A stretch of DNA of 64,000 nucleotides. It comes from Cystobasidium ongulense (lineage: Eukaryota > Basidiomycota > Cystobasidiomycetes > Cystobasidiales > Cystobasidiaceae). The position numbers and the translations under genes are program-made. Under the pieces are notes generated by a model. That model was not told the DNA's origin. It was given only the letters and a program-made list of their open reading frames with translations, and made no database searches. Below are positions 12,388-23,232 of this stretch, piece by piece. Every line of letters starts with the position of its first letter. The first letter of the stretch is position 1. The stretch covers positions 1,612,001 to 1,676,000 of the forward strand of contig BQUP01000001.1 of assembly GCA_022835595.1 (NCBI GenBank). Reading direction: 5' to 3'.

Positions 12388-13429
12388 ATGTCGACACTAG
12401 TCCTCTCGCCTACTCAACGCCACTCTACCCTGCTCGACAACCCTATCACATCGCCTATCATTTCTAGTCCCATGAAAGCAAAGTTTCAGTCACTCCCACC
12501 TTTGTTATCAAGGCTTCCACCTGCCCTACTGGCATCTCCATCAACCTCGCCTATTCCCATCGCTCCTCTTTCAACAATCTCTTCGTACGCATCTACATCG
12601 ACATTGCAAAGCAGCGCTGTAGGACAGCAAGATAGCAAACCATCATCAGCGATTGGTTATACAGAATCACATCTACCTGATATTGATCAAGTTAGCTTAG
12701 CTTTACACTATGCATTATATAAATTCAAAGTATTGGATTTGGAACATTATGCTACTGCACCGTATGAAAGTGCTTTCAATTGGAATGAATTGATACTTCC
12801 TGTAGAAATGAAAAGAGAATGGTGAGTCATTATCACATCCACAGTCTTTTCACTTAGTGGGAAATGGTAATACTCTCCATTCTAACCTTGATAATTGTTC
12901 CTCGTGTCGACAGGTACATTGTTGCTTTCAGAAGCATACGAAGGAAGGGAGCAGACACATCTTTGTTATACCAAGCAGATAGAGAAGCGCATGAAGAAGC
13001 AGTAAAAGCAGGAGGGTTGCTCTTATACTGGTGAGTATACGCCAAGCTCAGAACTCAAGGCACTCCTACCTCCCGTCTGGTATGCCTGAATTGGACTATT
13101 GCTGATCCGATGTTGTGTGCAACGTTTTTTCATAGGTACGGATCCCCAAATGAAGCAGGTGAAAATCTAGCTACTTGCATTTGGCAATCTCGAAAGCATG
13201 CATTATTGGCGAATAGAAATCCAAAACATGCTATAGCAGCTAAATTGGCTGGCGTGAGTCTATTCAATATGCAAGTACGAGAAACGATAATCCGACTAAA
13301 CAGTTCCCTTTAATGCTGTTACAGGCCACTTATGAGACTTACAATCTCGAACGATATGTCTTGAAGAAGGAGAAAGGTACTACCTCGGTGAAGGTGGTAC
13401 CTTGGGAAGGAGGGGAAGTTGGCTATTAA
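12388..13429 (+). CDS. UPF0643-family protein, function unknown
   Basis: Fungal UPF0643-type protein (the family of S. pombe PB2B2.08) with no established biochemical role. Exons are 12388-12821, 12914-13030, 13136-13253 and 13325-13429, all phases match, and the product is 257 residues. The first about 85 residues are Ser/Pro-rich and variable. The conserved core follows: FNWNELILPVEMKREW, YIVAFRSIRRKGADT, LLYWYGSPNEAGENLATC, then IWQSRKHALLANRNPKHA and ATYETYNLERYVL. A second in-frame ATG at 12313 would add 25 residues. I prefer 12388 because the extension is not family-like. The aromatic/charged core and compact size suggest a small soluble fold, possibly a dimeric alpha-beta barrel, but that is a guess. 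Confidence 0.78.
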
Positions 13430-13800
13430 TTACTCATGCTGGAGGGATAAGTAAGGTATTCTGCATGCACGCTTAACGCCATGTTTTCTGACAGCACGTA
13501 GGGATACTTTTATAAGCCTTAGTAATGTTTTTTACTCTTTCGCAATAACTAGTGGTATTCGGACCATGTTGTAAACATAGGTAGCAGCTTTATATCATGT
13601 ATAAGCGGAAACCAGGAATAGAAGTAATCGTTCACTACACTATCGTCATTATGCTTCATATAACTTTCCCCCGCAAGCGAGCGCTGCACGTGCTCGTTGC
13701 CTTTCTCGTTGAGCCTTCAGCGCGATCAAGGCTACACTGCTTCGCTTTGTACCACTGAGGACACTCCACCTACTTCAGCAGCGTATACCACTCGCTAGTC
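13430..13800. other. Intergenic region before the AGTRAP-like gene
   Basis: About 370 bp between two co-oriented genes. It holds the 3' UTR of the UPF0643 gene and the promoter of the next. A C-rich leader precedes the ATG at 13801. No gene seen. Confidence 0.55.
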
Positions 13801-14733
13801 ATGCCTGACATGTACAACCTCCCCGCTGCGCTCGACCTTTCGCGCTTGCTCATCTTCCACAGCGTGCTTGGCTGCGTGACGAGCGTTTCGTTCGGCTCGC
13901 CGAGTTATAACCTACCTATTGCACTCTTTGGATTATTTGTAAGTTCTGTCTATACTTTCATATTCCATGTATTTCTGTATCCTGCTATTTCGTCAGAGGG
14001 TAACTCCCTAGACCTGGACTACGATGCTGAATCTTTCTCTCCATCGTTTACGCGTGCTGGCGGGCCTGCCACTCTCTCAGGTTGTCGATAAGAACAGCAA
14101 TGAAGGTCTAAGGCAATTCGGAGCTCTACATACTCTATCAGTAGCTTTGGATATCGTTGTACGTACCTCACTCCTTCTTGTCCTATGTCGTCTCGAAGGT
14201 TTCGCAAAGGCTAACCACTAAGAGGATATGGCGTTGGTTTATACAGTGGCTATTATTCGGACATCGCGAAACTAGCGGTTTCATCACTTTCCTACTCCTG
14301 ATTAATCTATTCGCAAAGGTCCGCCAAACATATCAATCCAAGTAATGATAAAAGCTGATTATCAAATGCCACTTTCAGCCCGTCACTCTGCTCGCCGTTA
14401 CCAGCACTTTCAAAGCTCAAGGCGTATCCACTATGGGGCCTATGGGAATCAGCGGTTTTGACCAGCACAGTGGTACTACGGGTAAGGAACTTTTGGTTCC
14501 AATTAGCTCTGGGCATGCTTTTGGTTTCTGACTGCTCACCTTCTTGTTCCCTTCACCCCGTCGCAGTCTGGTCAGCAGAGGAAAACGGCCCTCCTCAAGC
14601 TCAATACCAACAGAGTACACCATACCAATCAGGGCTAGACGAAGAAGCTGAAGATTTATCACCTCCTCCGCGTTCAGGTGGACATGCAAAGAAAGGCTCA
14701 AACGGTAGCGGAGGATACCATACAATTGGCTAA
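13801..14733 (+). CDS. Four-helix membrane protein, AGTRAP-like
   Basis: Small polytopic membrane protein. Exons are 13801-13938, 14081-14158, 14223-14318, 14379-14481 and 14567-14733. Phases agree throughout and the product is 193 residues. Four hydrophobic segments can be read: LLIFHSVLGCVTSVSF, LPIALFGLF, LHTLSVALDIV, and GFITFLLLINLFAKPVTLLA. The order and the VV(D/Q)-to-LDIV segment resemble the angiotensin-II receptor-associated protein family (AGTRAP), in which a short loop precedes an LDIV motif and an LLLKP-like helix follows. The last about 60 residues are polar, Gln/Ser/Gly-rich and cytosolic-looking. In animals the family binds a receptor tail. In fungi the role is unknown, probably in the endomembrane system. 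Family assignment is by eye. Confidence 0.6.
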
Positions 14734-14889
14734 GAAGCAAGCATCAACTCGACCAGACTTGTGTATCCATCCATCCAAATTAGCATTTGCATCGCTTCAC
14801 GTTGCAGAAATACATTCATGTATCTTATTCTACAGCTAGATATGATATTCGCTACATTCAACGCGTATATGTAGATTCCAGATCTTTCG

Positions 14890-17045
14890 CTACACATATT
14901 TCCTCTCGGTGGCATTCCAATCTTTTACCAGGAATCTCGCTATGGACCTGAAGGCATGGATTTTATGCTTCAACAACGCCCTTCGATAGCTGAGATATGA
15001 GGGCTCACTCACCTGACTATGCCTCTGATGTGTTCGGGTTTGTACACTGATGCAGTCACTACAGTTGCAGCGCTCAAGGAGAAGGCCAATCTGGGAAGTA
15101 GCATACGAATCAGGACTCGGACCATGATTCATCCATACGGAGACTGAATTCACCTTTCCAGCGCAGCAGTCAATCTACTGCCTTCCAGTAGGGAGGTAGG
15201 CAATACTTCGTCAAGAACGGCATACCTAGAGTTCGGAAGGCTCAGTCAAGCGCTCCGATTCTGCTTCAAAGAGCAACCTACAAAGCTCTAGGCGCCACGA
15301 AGAGAGCCATTTCGCCTCGCCTTCGTTTGTTCTCGATCAGAACAGACTGTTCCGCAAGACGCCTCAGCTCAATTATCCAAGAAAGCGATTAGGGCGATGA
15401 AGACTTACAAAACCGCAAAGGAAGGTGCCGAGCATCATAGCCAGACCTCCGTCCCCTGCAGCGATTTCAAATCAGCTATTGGATATCAAAATAATTATTT
15501 CTGTTCGGTGTTAGATAGATAGCTTACAAATCTGCTGATCATGAATGAGTCGGGGCCCCAATCTTGTTCTCCCGTAACATACTCCTCCCCACACTCCAGT
15601 AACGAAAGTAGCCAAGAAGGCTGCAGATCTGGTCGAGCCCAGCATTGCTTTATATAAGCTTTGTAGCGGACTTTGAAGAACCTTTTGGAACGAGAAAAGC
15701 AGCACAGGAAGGAAGTGCACCTGGTTTGACATTGTCAATATTCGAAATGAGCCGTGCTCAGTATGCTGAAGCTCACTGGCATGTATAGCACCAGACTTTG
15801 CAGCCATGCTGCAGTCCATCGTCTGACGAGGTTTACTTCGCAGCTTGTAGAATTACCGAGCTGCCCATGAGCCGCTTGGCATGGGAACGCAGCAATCTAT
15901 CAGAACGGCACGGAGGGAAGGTTCAATATGGGAATAGAATCTTGCAATCGGATAGCTGGCTCACCTTGTCTGGCATGCCCAGCTCAACAGGAAGCCCTAC
16001 ACCGAGGCATAAATCTGGCCCAATGCGCCTCGCATGATCCGTAGCTGGCACTTTACCATACGCCCATTCTCCCTTTCTTGCATATCTCAGGAGCTGGAGC
16101 AGTCCGGGGTCGATGCGCGCAAGCGAGTGTATCCAGCTTGATTAGATTTACACGAGGATTGGTCATGTTTCCTCTGAGAGTTGGACACGAATGCAGAGCT
16201 CACTCGTTATACCCGGGTGGAAGTAGCCAAGGTTTATAAAACCATACAAACATGATGCGCCAGGCGGAAAGAACGAAGAGGACGACATCTCCTCTATCCG
16301 CAACAAGCCTTGCGACCTTGTTTTTGGCCAGCTTCGTCTCGCTGTAGAGTGCTCTGAGTGCAGTATCAACTGCTCTGACTAGAAGGAAGAGCGTGAAATC
16401 GAGAGTTGGACTGTTGTATCGCTTTCCAAGAAAGGTAATGGTTGGATCTTCTGCAATAGATAGGCTTCGTTGATCCACATTGTCATGAAAAGCTACTAGC
16501 GGAAGATCCGAAGCAGCAGAATGCTTGCTCGCAATGTTCAGAGGTGTCTGCAACGAGAATGCGAACCAGGTTGACGCGATTGTTGCGAGGAAAGTGGCCC
16601 ATAGTTTGATCCGCCGTTCTTGACCAATTTGAGCCTCGGAATCAGGCTGAGAGCGTCGCTTGCCTCGTATCCATCTCAGTAACGGTGTGAATCTTGCTTC
16701 GAGATACTTTGCTCCTCCCAGACTCGCCCCGAACAGCAGTCCGAGACCGCGCCGTCCAGCTGCTTCACGAAATATGGCAGCTACTCTTCGTGCCAACCGC
16801 TTGAGATATACCTTTGACAGGCCTTTCCTCGCCTGAAGCACAAGTGCAACCACTACTCCAAGCAACTGTGGTCCAGCTTGAGCGCAGACGCCGAAAGCGT
16901 ACGCTCTCAGGAATACCGGTGTCGATGGGTCGAAATAGCCCCCATAGTCGCGTTGAATGGCTCGCTTGAGGTTGGCATGGAAAGACGGCAGCTGCGCCTG
17001 CTCAACACGAGAAGGACTGGCATCGCGAACTTCGACGATGTTCAT
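14890..17045 (-). CDS. TMEM135-like multipass membrane protein
   Basis: Nine exons on the minus strand: 16204-17045, 15965-16136, 15860-15777, 15720-15528, 15455-15409, 15367-15282, 15225-15154, 15090-15013 and 14947-14890. All phases agree and the product is 543 residues. Diagnostic stretches of the TMEM135 family: YGGYFDPSTPVFLRAYAFG near the N-terminus, RYARKGEWAYGK, CEVNLVRRW, and VHFLPVLLF followed by FATFVTG-like helices. WDGGLAMMLGTFLCGF, EMALFVAPRAL and FSLSAATVVTASVYKPEHIRG follow. The family is linked to peroxisomes, mitochondria and lipid storage in animals and is common in fungi, with no known reaction. The upstream in-frame codon at 17061-17063 is GTG, so I start at the first ATG, 17045. 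The gene ends about 190 bp from the next stop codon and shares its orientation. Confidence 0.8.
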
Positions 17046-17235
17046 CGTGGCATGCTGTTCCACTTCGCTTTGGTGCGATGAATACGTGCAATTCGCATAA
17101 GCTGATCGGAAGATGCAAGTATGCGACGTGAACTCAGCTCACAACCACAAAGGTCGTTCACAGGACTCGCAGTGCTCAGACGTAAATCCAAGACATTGAA
17201 ATTATCCGGTGCCGTTCTAGTTTGAGTTTGACAGC

Positions 17236-20200
17236 TCAAGCATACTCTTCTATGACAGACACTGGTGGTACATACTTTCCCAAAGAAGAGTAATGAATAT
17301 CTGTATATCCGAAAGATTCTGGTCCTCCAAGAGCCAGTCCTCTTGCCGACTGCGTCCACTCTGGTGCAGCTGTGATGCCCAGGACAAGTACACGGAGTCC
17401 ATATTTATAGTCAGGCGTACCTAGGGCACTGCCATTACTAGCATCGATGACGGAAATTAGGTCTGGTACGGTCGCCACAATCTGCAAAGATGTACATCAG
17501 TTTAGTGAGAAGCTACATGAGTTTTATGACATGTAAATGGTTCTGACTTTTGACTGTCCATCTGCATCTATGTGCTCGCAGATTAGATTTTCGTTCTTGA
17601 ACGGTATGCGCATTTTGCCGTGGAAAACGGGAGCTGTTGAGTCCGCCTCATCATCCTGTGCAACAGGCTCGATGGTTATGTGTCCGACGAGATGTCCCTT
17701 GTATGTTCTACAATACCGAGGAATGTCAATGATGAGCTGGAGAGAGTACTGGAAGCACGACTAACCTCCTAGAAACCTCTACTATCTTGCCAGCAAACAG
17801 CAGTTTTGCAGTTTCTGCGCCGCCGACAGCATCGATTATGACTTGTCCAACTCTTCCAATAGCGTGCTGTTTTCGAGCGAAGTCAACTGCACGACCTATC
17901 CTCCAAGCCAGCGATACTGTATTCTTCACAGCGAAACGGCGACATTCTTCGACTGTCAAAGGTCGCTTCGCAGCTCCTGTCAGACTTCCCATTTCCATGC
18001 AAGCAGATCGGAGAACTGGGTCAACGTGAAGGTCGCTCTTCGCCTTTGTAAGGAGCTGTTCAATCAGATCCCATTAGCGTCTCTCCTGCAGCTAAAGTAG
18101 GGAAAGAATTCCTTACTAACACATTGCCGTCTCCGCTGCACATTGCGATAGGAAGTAAATTCTTGGCGGACTTGGTCTCGTCGAAGACGTTGGGCGTAAC
18201 TGTCACATTCTCTATCAGCTTGCGAAAGCATGCTCATCAGACTGCCTTCCAGCGCGCCATACCTTGATGACCGGTAGGATACGCACGTCCCATGAAGTCG
18301 GCATCGAGAACTGGTGTATTGAAATATTTGCTAGAGCCCGATACCATCTGTACTTTCATCTCTCAGTATTTATTTAGAGGCAACGTCGCAGATAGCAGCT
18401 TACATTGATCATTCCATTAGAACCACCGATTTCTAGAGCAGCTAAAGCAGCATAACCTTTGATCTGTATATAAATTGTCAGTATGATCTGTGCATCAACG
18501 TGAGAATAGGGCGATACTTACGCCAAGGTAGTCTTTCAAGACTGTGAGAGCTTCGTTGTACCTATTGCAGTTGTCAGCCACAAGCAAAGCACACGCAGAA
18601 AGTTGAGTTCTTACTCCTCGCCGAGCATACGTTCACTTGCAACCTACAGAAGTGCCGTGTACATCAGCACTACGCTTTCATGTGACCGTGACCAGATTAG
18701 AACTCACTTCAGGCGTTCCTAATCCACCTCCCCAACCTACGAGACTCTCAGGAGACATATCTTTCATGTCGACCACCTTTATTTCGTGGCCTTGACGGAG
18801 TAGCTCTCGACATTGCAGGAAGGTATGAGTTGGTGATCCACCACCACCACCTAACGAGCATGTCAGCCACAATCCGTCCGTTCAGGACGTCATGACTCAC
18901 ATCCAAGTATATAGCAGCCGTCCGCAATCCACTCTAAATCCACCTCTGAGAGCTTCCAGACTCGCTGCTCGATCTTGGGTCTGTAGTTCTGGATGTATGA
19001 AGCAGTAATTGTAACGTCTTTAATGGTGCTAGTCTTGCGCATTCGCTTCTTGAGAGGTTCGGCATGCTCTTTGGAAACATTGACCTGCTTCTTGCTTGTT
19101 GGATTGGAAGGACCAGCATGTACTTTGCCTGACCAGTCTCCAGCAGCTTTGACATAGAAGCGGCATTTTCCGGGAGTGTAAGCGATAGGTAGACTCTCCT
19201 TCTCGATAATGAGGACTGTCTTGGGGTCGGCACCTGCTTCAATAGCAGCCTGGATAGCTTGCTTTTCAGCTTCAGCTAATGCTTCCGCGATGGTGATGTT
19301 CGAGACGTCCTTCACAGCGTCGACAGTTCCTGACACCTATATGGAAATTGTGAACGATTAGCATAACCATGCGAGTGCATAGACGAGGACTTCATGTTTA
19401 CATACCTGTGCTATCGCGGCTCCAATGGCGTTTGCAACACCTGCATGAGGAAGCTTGATAACTTTGCTGATACCCTGAAGTTCATCTGGAGCCAAGAAGG
19501 CACCACCACCCACAAGATACGCAGGAACGGGTTCAGGGGAGGTCTTCATGGCATCTAAAGTTTCTTCGAGCACGACCTTCATCCTGCTCTGAGCCGCTTT
19601 GACGAGATCTGCATCTAACGTAGCAGCTTTTTCGGGTTGAGGACCGATAGAAATGTCGCCTGCCGCGACTGCGATATCTGTAGTGGTGATAGTAGACCCG
19701 CCAAAGACTAGAGCTTCGGTAGCTATTCTGTATCCAACAGAAGCTGGCCCAACTATTGCTCGACTGCGTGAAGCATCCCATTGTACCAATGATCCTCCTC
19801 CTAACCCGATGCTAGACGAGCAGTCAACATAGATACTAGATAGTGCGCTAATGAATTCGATGAGCTTGCGTACCTGGTCACCTGGGGCATCGAGAACTTC
19901 AGGCGGACCCCGCATAGCTCGGTGTGCGCGCCTGCCTGTCTAGGAAAGCCACTTGGGAGAAGAATGCCAACTTCAGTCTGCAAACAGCACGTGAGTCAGC
20001 TACCTCAGGCTAGAGTATCCTACTGTCTCGATAATTGCGCTTACCGTTGTTCCACCGACATCTACTACTAACGCAGTTTCTTTTGTCTGCCTGCCCGCGA
20101 GGCGCGAGGCACAAAAGGCAGCTCCCCGCATGGAGTTCGTAGGACCTGAAGAGAACGTCCTGATGGGTAGGATGGAAGCTTGATAGCACGATAACAGCGT

Positions 20201-21147
20201 CCCATCGTTGCTCGTGACCATGACAGGGCAAGTCAGCTTCAATGCGGCCGAAGCTTCTTGGAACTCCTCCACGACGGTGTGAGCATAGTTGAGCAGGCAA
20301 GCATTGAGTATTGCAGCGTTCTCGCGTTCGAGCAAGCCGATATTTGCTACGTGCTTGGACAAGACTGTTTGGAGTGAAGGGAAGGAATTACTGATGATAG
20401 TCGCGACAGCTTCTTCTTGCAGATGATCATCATCAAGCGGTGAGAAGACGCCTGCGATAACTACAGTGCGAATGCCCTGCATCATAGCAATATGTAAGTG
20501 GGTGTGCATGTCACAGCACAGCTCATGCTGCCTTTCTCACCTCTGCTTCAATAGCCTTGCAGGCTTGGATGATCTCTTCCTCATCCACAGCAGCAATGAT
20601 GCTTCCATCAATTTGCAGGCCTCCATCAGCAAAGAAGGAAGGACCCTCGACGACTGCAATGGTAGCATCACTAGATCAGCAAGCTGTATCAAGCCTCCAA
20701 GCAGTGACTGCCGCTATTACTCACTTGCTCGAAGCTCTCGCGGAAACGAAGCAAAGGGCGGAGTGCCTCGCGTGAACTTTCCACAGAGGCGGATCACGGC
20801 AACTCTGTCCAGAAACTCGTCGTTTCGCTCAATCAGGGCATTCACAAAGTGTGTTGTACCAACTGCGACTGCTTCAATCTCGCCTAAGTCCACCTGGGCC
20901 TCTGTGACGACCGCCCGCATAGCATCGAGGATGCCACTGCTGATATTGCGCGTCGTAGGTTGCTTGGACGAGGCCAGCACCTCGCCGTACGACGCTGCAT
21001 CCTTGGTGAGATCTAACAGTACGCAATCTGTATTGGTCTGTGTGTTACATGCATCAGCATCCTGCTTCCTAGGAAATGTGGCGAGCATGGAGAGCAGCCC
21101 ACCCCACCAACATCCACTCCAATCCTCAGAGTTCGCCGAATCTGCAT
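17236..21147 (-). CDS. Hydantoinase/oxoprolinase fused to DUF917
   Basis: Bifunctional protein of about 1,000 residues. The N-terminal part is an ASKHA-type hydantoinase/5-oxoprolinase A. Exon 1 (21103-21147) gives MQIRRTLRIGVDVGG, and it joins at 21037 to complete the phosphate-binding motif DVGGTNTD. GTTHFVNAL, IAGVFSPL and the second phosphate motif DVGGTT (about 20050) follow, then IGLGGGSLV and YLVGGGAFLAPDEL. From about 18950 to the end lies a DUF917 domain: IADGCYILGCGGGGSP, VDMKDMSPESLVGWGGGLGTPEV, EIGGSNG, TPVLDADFMGRAYP and LGITAAPEWT. The A-domain family opens cyclic imide or amide rings (hydantoin, 5-oxoproline), often using ATP, and DUF917 proteins are its usual partners. The substrate is not readable from sequence. 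More than ten short introns are present. It is divergent from the aldo-keto reductase gene, with 378 bp between the starts. Confidence 0.9.
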
Positions 21148-21525
21148 CGTGAATGGTTGATGATTGCTGAAGCAGGTGTCAGCTTGTCTTCTGTTCTGTT
21201 GTATCTTCTTCAGCAACTAATCCAGCACCTCTCTTCCTCAGGTCCAACATGCCGGGCGTATCATTGACTTGATTTAGCCTAGTGGGCAGCTGGTGGGCTG
21301 CTGGTGGGCAGTTGGGGTAGCCATAAATCCGAAAGAAGCTCAAGAGATACCGGTCTGATGCAACTGGCGCACCCACCACCCAGCAGTCTAACGAGCAGTA
21401 CGGTATTCAGAATGATCTGCCGCTCTCTGACAAGTTCCTTCAAGCCCTTCCATCTCCGTCCTACCTTTAACAGTAACAACACCTGCCTACGAGCTTATCG
21501 CCGGACAAACAGACACTACAGCATA
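21148..21525. promoter_or_regulatory. Shared divergent promoter, hydantoinase / aldo-keto reductase
   Basis: 378 bp between the two ATGs (264 bp if the upstream ATG at 21412 is used). A compact bidirectional promoter of this kind allows co-regulation of the two genes. No operator was identified. Short direct repeats of the form agctggtgggc / gctggtgggc occur around 21290-21310. Confidence 0.5.
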
Positions 21526-23180
21526 ATGGCCGCAGAGTTCCCCTCATTCGAATTGCCTTCGGGCGACAAGATGCCAGGTTTTGGACTTGGTACCTGGCAA
21601 TCTGCTCCTGGTGAAGTTGCAAAGGCGAGGTGAGTCAAAATTCACTTTCCACTAGTCATGGAGTCACGTGTCTCATTCTCTGCTTCTCTATTCAGTTACT
21701 TTACGCGTCGCTCCCCTTGCATAAAGCTCACAAGCGTTTTCTCATTCAGGCTGTTGAAGTCGCACTGAAGACTGGTTATGTAAGTGTGCTAGAAGACTCT
21801 GTTACCGCTCAAGTGGCACAGCTGACGTTCAAATACTTATGCAGCGTCATATCGATACCGCAGCGTGAGAGATTACAGCTATTCGTTAGTGTGAGAGTTG
21901 CGCTGATGTCCACGTCACAGCATCTACGGCAATGAGAAGGAAGTCGGTGAGTCATGGGTCTCTCCAAATAATGCCGCGTGTTGCCGACATTAGACTTCAG
22001 GCGATGGTATCAAGGCGGCAGGTATCCCAAGAAAGGACATCTGGGTCACAACCAAGGTAGGCAGTCAGCCAGTTCGGATTAGCAACCTAAACAATTGCTA
22101 ACCAGCATTTCCAACAATAGCTCTGGAATAGTAGGCCCCTTATGTCCAGTCTTGTTGCGCGTGCTTTGTACTGACAGGTAACACAGCCGCCCATGCTCCA
22201 GAAGACGTCCTTCCCGCTTTCGAAGAGTCCCTAAAGAACCTCGGCCTTGACTACGTCGATTTGTACTTGATGCATTACCCTTGTGCTATGGATCCCAAGG
22301 TAGATGGCATCAAAGTTCTCGACATTCCTTACACCGCAACTTGGGCAGCCATGGAAGGTATGCGCGCTGGCATTCTAGCATTCAGGGAAATCGATGCTGA
22401 AACAATTGTCACTGTAGCTCTTACCAAGACTGGAAAGTGCAGGAACATCGGTATCAGCAGTAAGTGACTATCGATACGATATAGCAGCTAGCTTTCTAAA
22501 ATCTTCATTCCATTTAGACTTCAGCAAGGCAGAGACCGAGACCCTGCTTGCCAACTGCAAAGTTCGCCCAGCAGTCCATCAAATAGAAAGACACCCTTAT
22601 TTGCCTCAACACAAGTTCGTAGCCTGGCATAAAGAGGTGAGGATGGTGTTGATGTTCAGTCTTATTTGTTCGTTCTTCTAAAGCAAGCTAATGTTTCGAC
22701 GCAGATTGGAATTCATGTGACTGCATACTCGCCACTCGGCAATACCAATCCATCCTACGCTGAACAAGATAAAGCTGCTCCTATAGTCAAGCACAAGACG
22801 GTTCAGAAGCTGGCTGAGAAGTACTCTGCGACTCCTGCACAGATCTTGATCTCCCTGCAGACTGCGGTCGGCTTTGTTCCCAGGAAAGCTTGCCGGATAA
22901 ATGACTGACTCCAGTATACCACTTGCAGGATGACATTTCTGTTATTCCTAAATCCGTCACAGCAAAGCGGATTGAAGAAAACGCCAAATATATTCCTCTG
23001 ACCGCTGAGGATGTCGCGGAACTGTACTCGACCGTCACTGAACGCGTTCGATACTGCGACTTCTCCGATGTTATGTAAGTCTGGAGCTACATTGCCACTG
23101 ACAGATGCTGATATACAGTCCTCGTAACTAGCGGCTACAAGTACTATGCTGATCTCCCGGAATTTGAGGGTGAGAAATGA
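21526..23180 (+). CDS. NADPH-dependent aldo-keto reductase
   Basis: Aldo-keto reductase of about 310 residues, a TIM-barrel enzyme that reduces aldehydes or ketones with NAD(P)H. The catalytic tetrad is visible: Asp in HIDTA, Tyr in IYGNE, Lys in WVTTKLWN and His in LYLMHYP. Further motifs are CRNIGIS|NFS, RPAVHQIERHPYLPQ, HVTAYSPLG and the coenzyme segment SVIPKSVTAKRI. The gene has about ten introns. The last exon is 23132-23180, ending GYKYYADLPEFEGEK and TGA. The first intron appears to be GC-AG: AAG|GCGAGG joined to GCTGTTGAAG gives EVAKAVEVALKTGY, whereas the nearby GT donor breaks the frame. An in-frame ATG at 21412 would add 38 basic, Ser/Arg-rich residues ending RHYSI. I take 21526 as the main start because its context fits the family N-terminus. 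The stop is only 52 bp from the stop of the convergent regulator gene. Confidence 0.9.
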
Positions 23181-23232
23181 TTATGGACGGTGTAGAAATT
23201 AGATCTTTCTTGATTACAAAGCAAGATCGCCT

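Noticed and set aside
14890-15153. Minus-strand 87-codon ORF at the end of the TMEM135-like gene
   Set aside because: It reads through two introns. The spliced exons 15013-15090 and 14890-14947 give the family-like FSLSAATVVTASVYKPEHIRG sequence instead.
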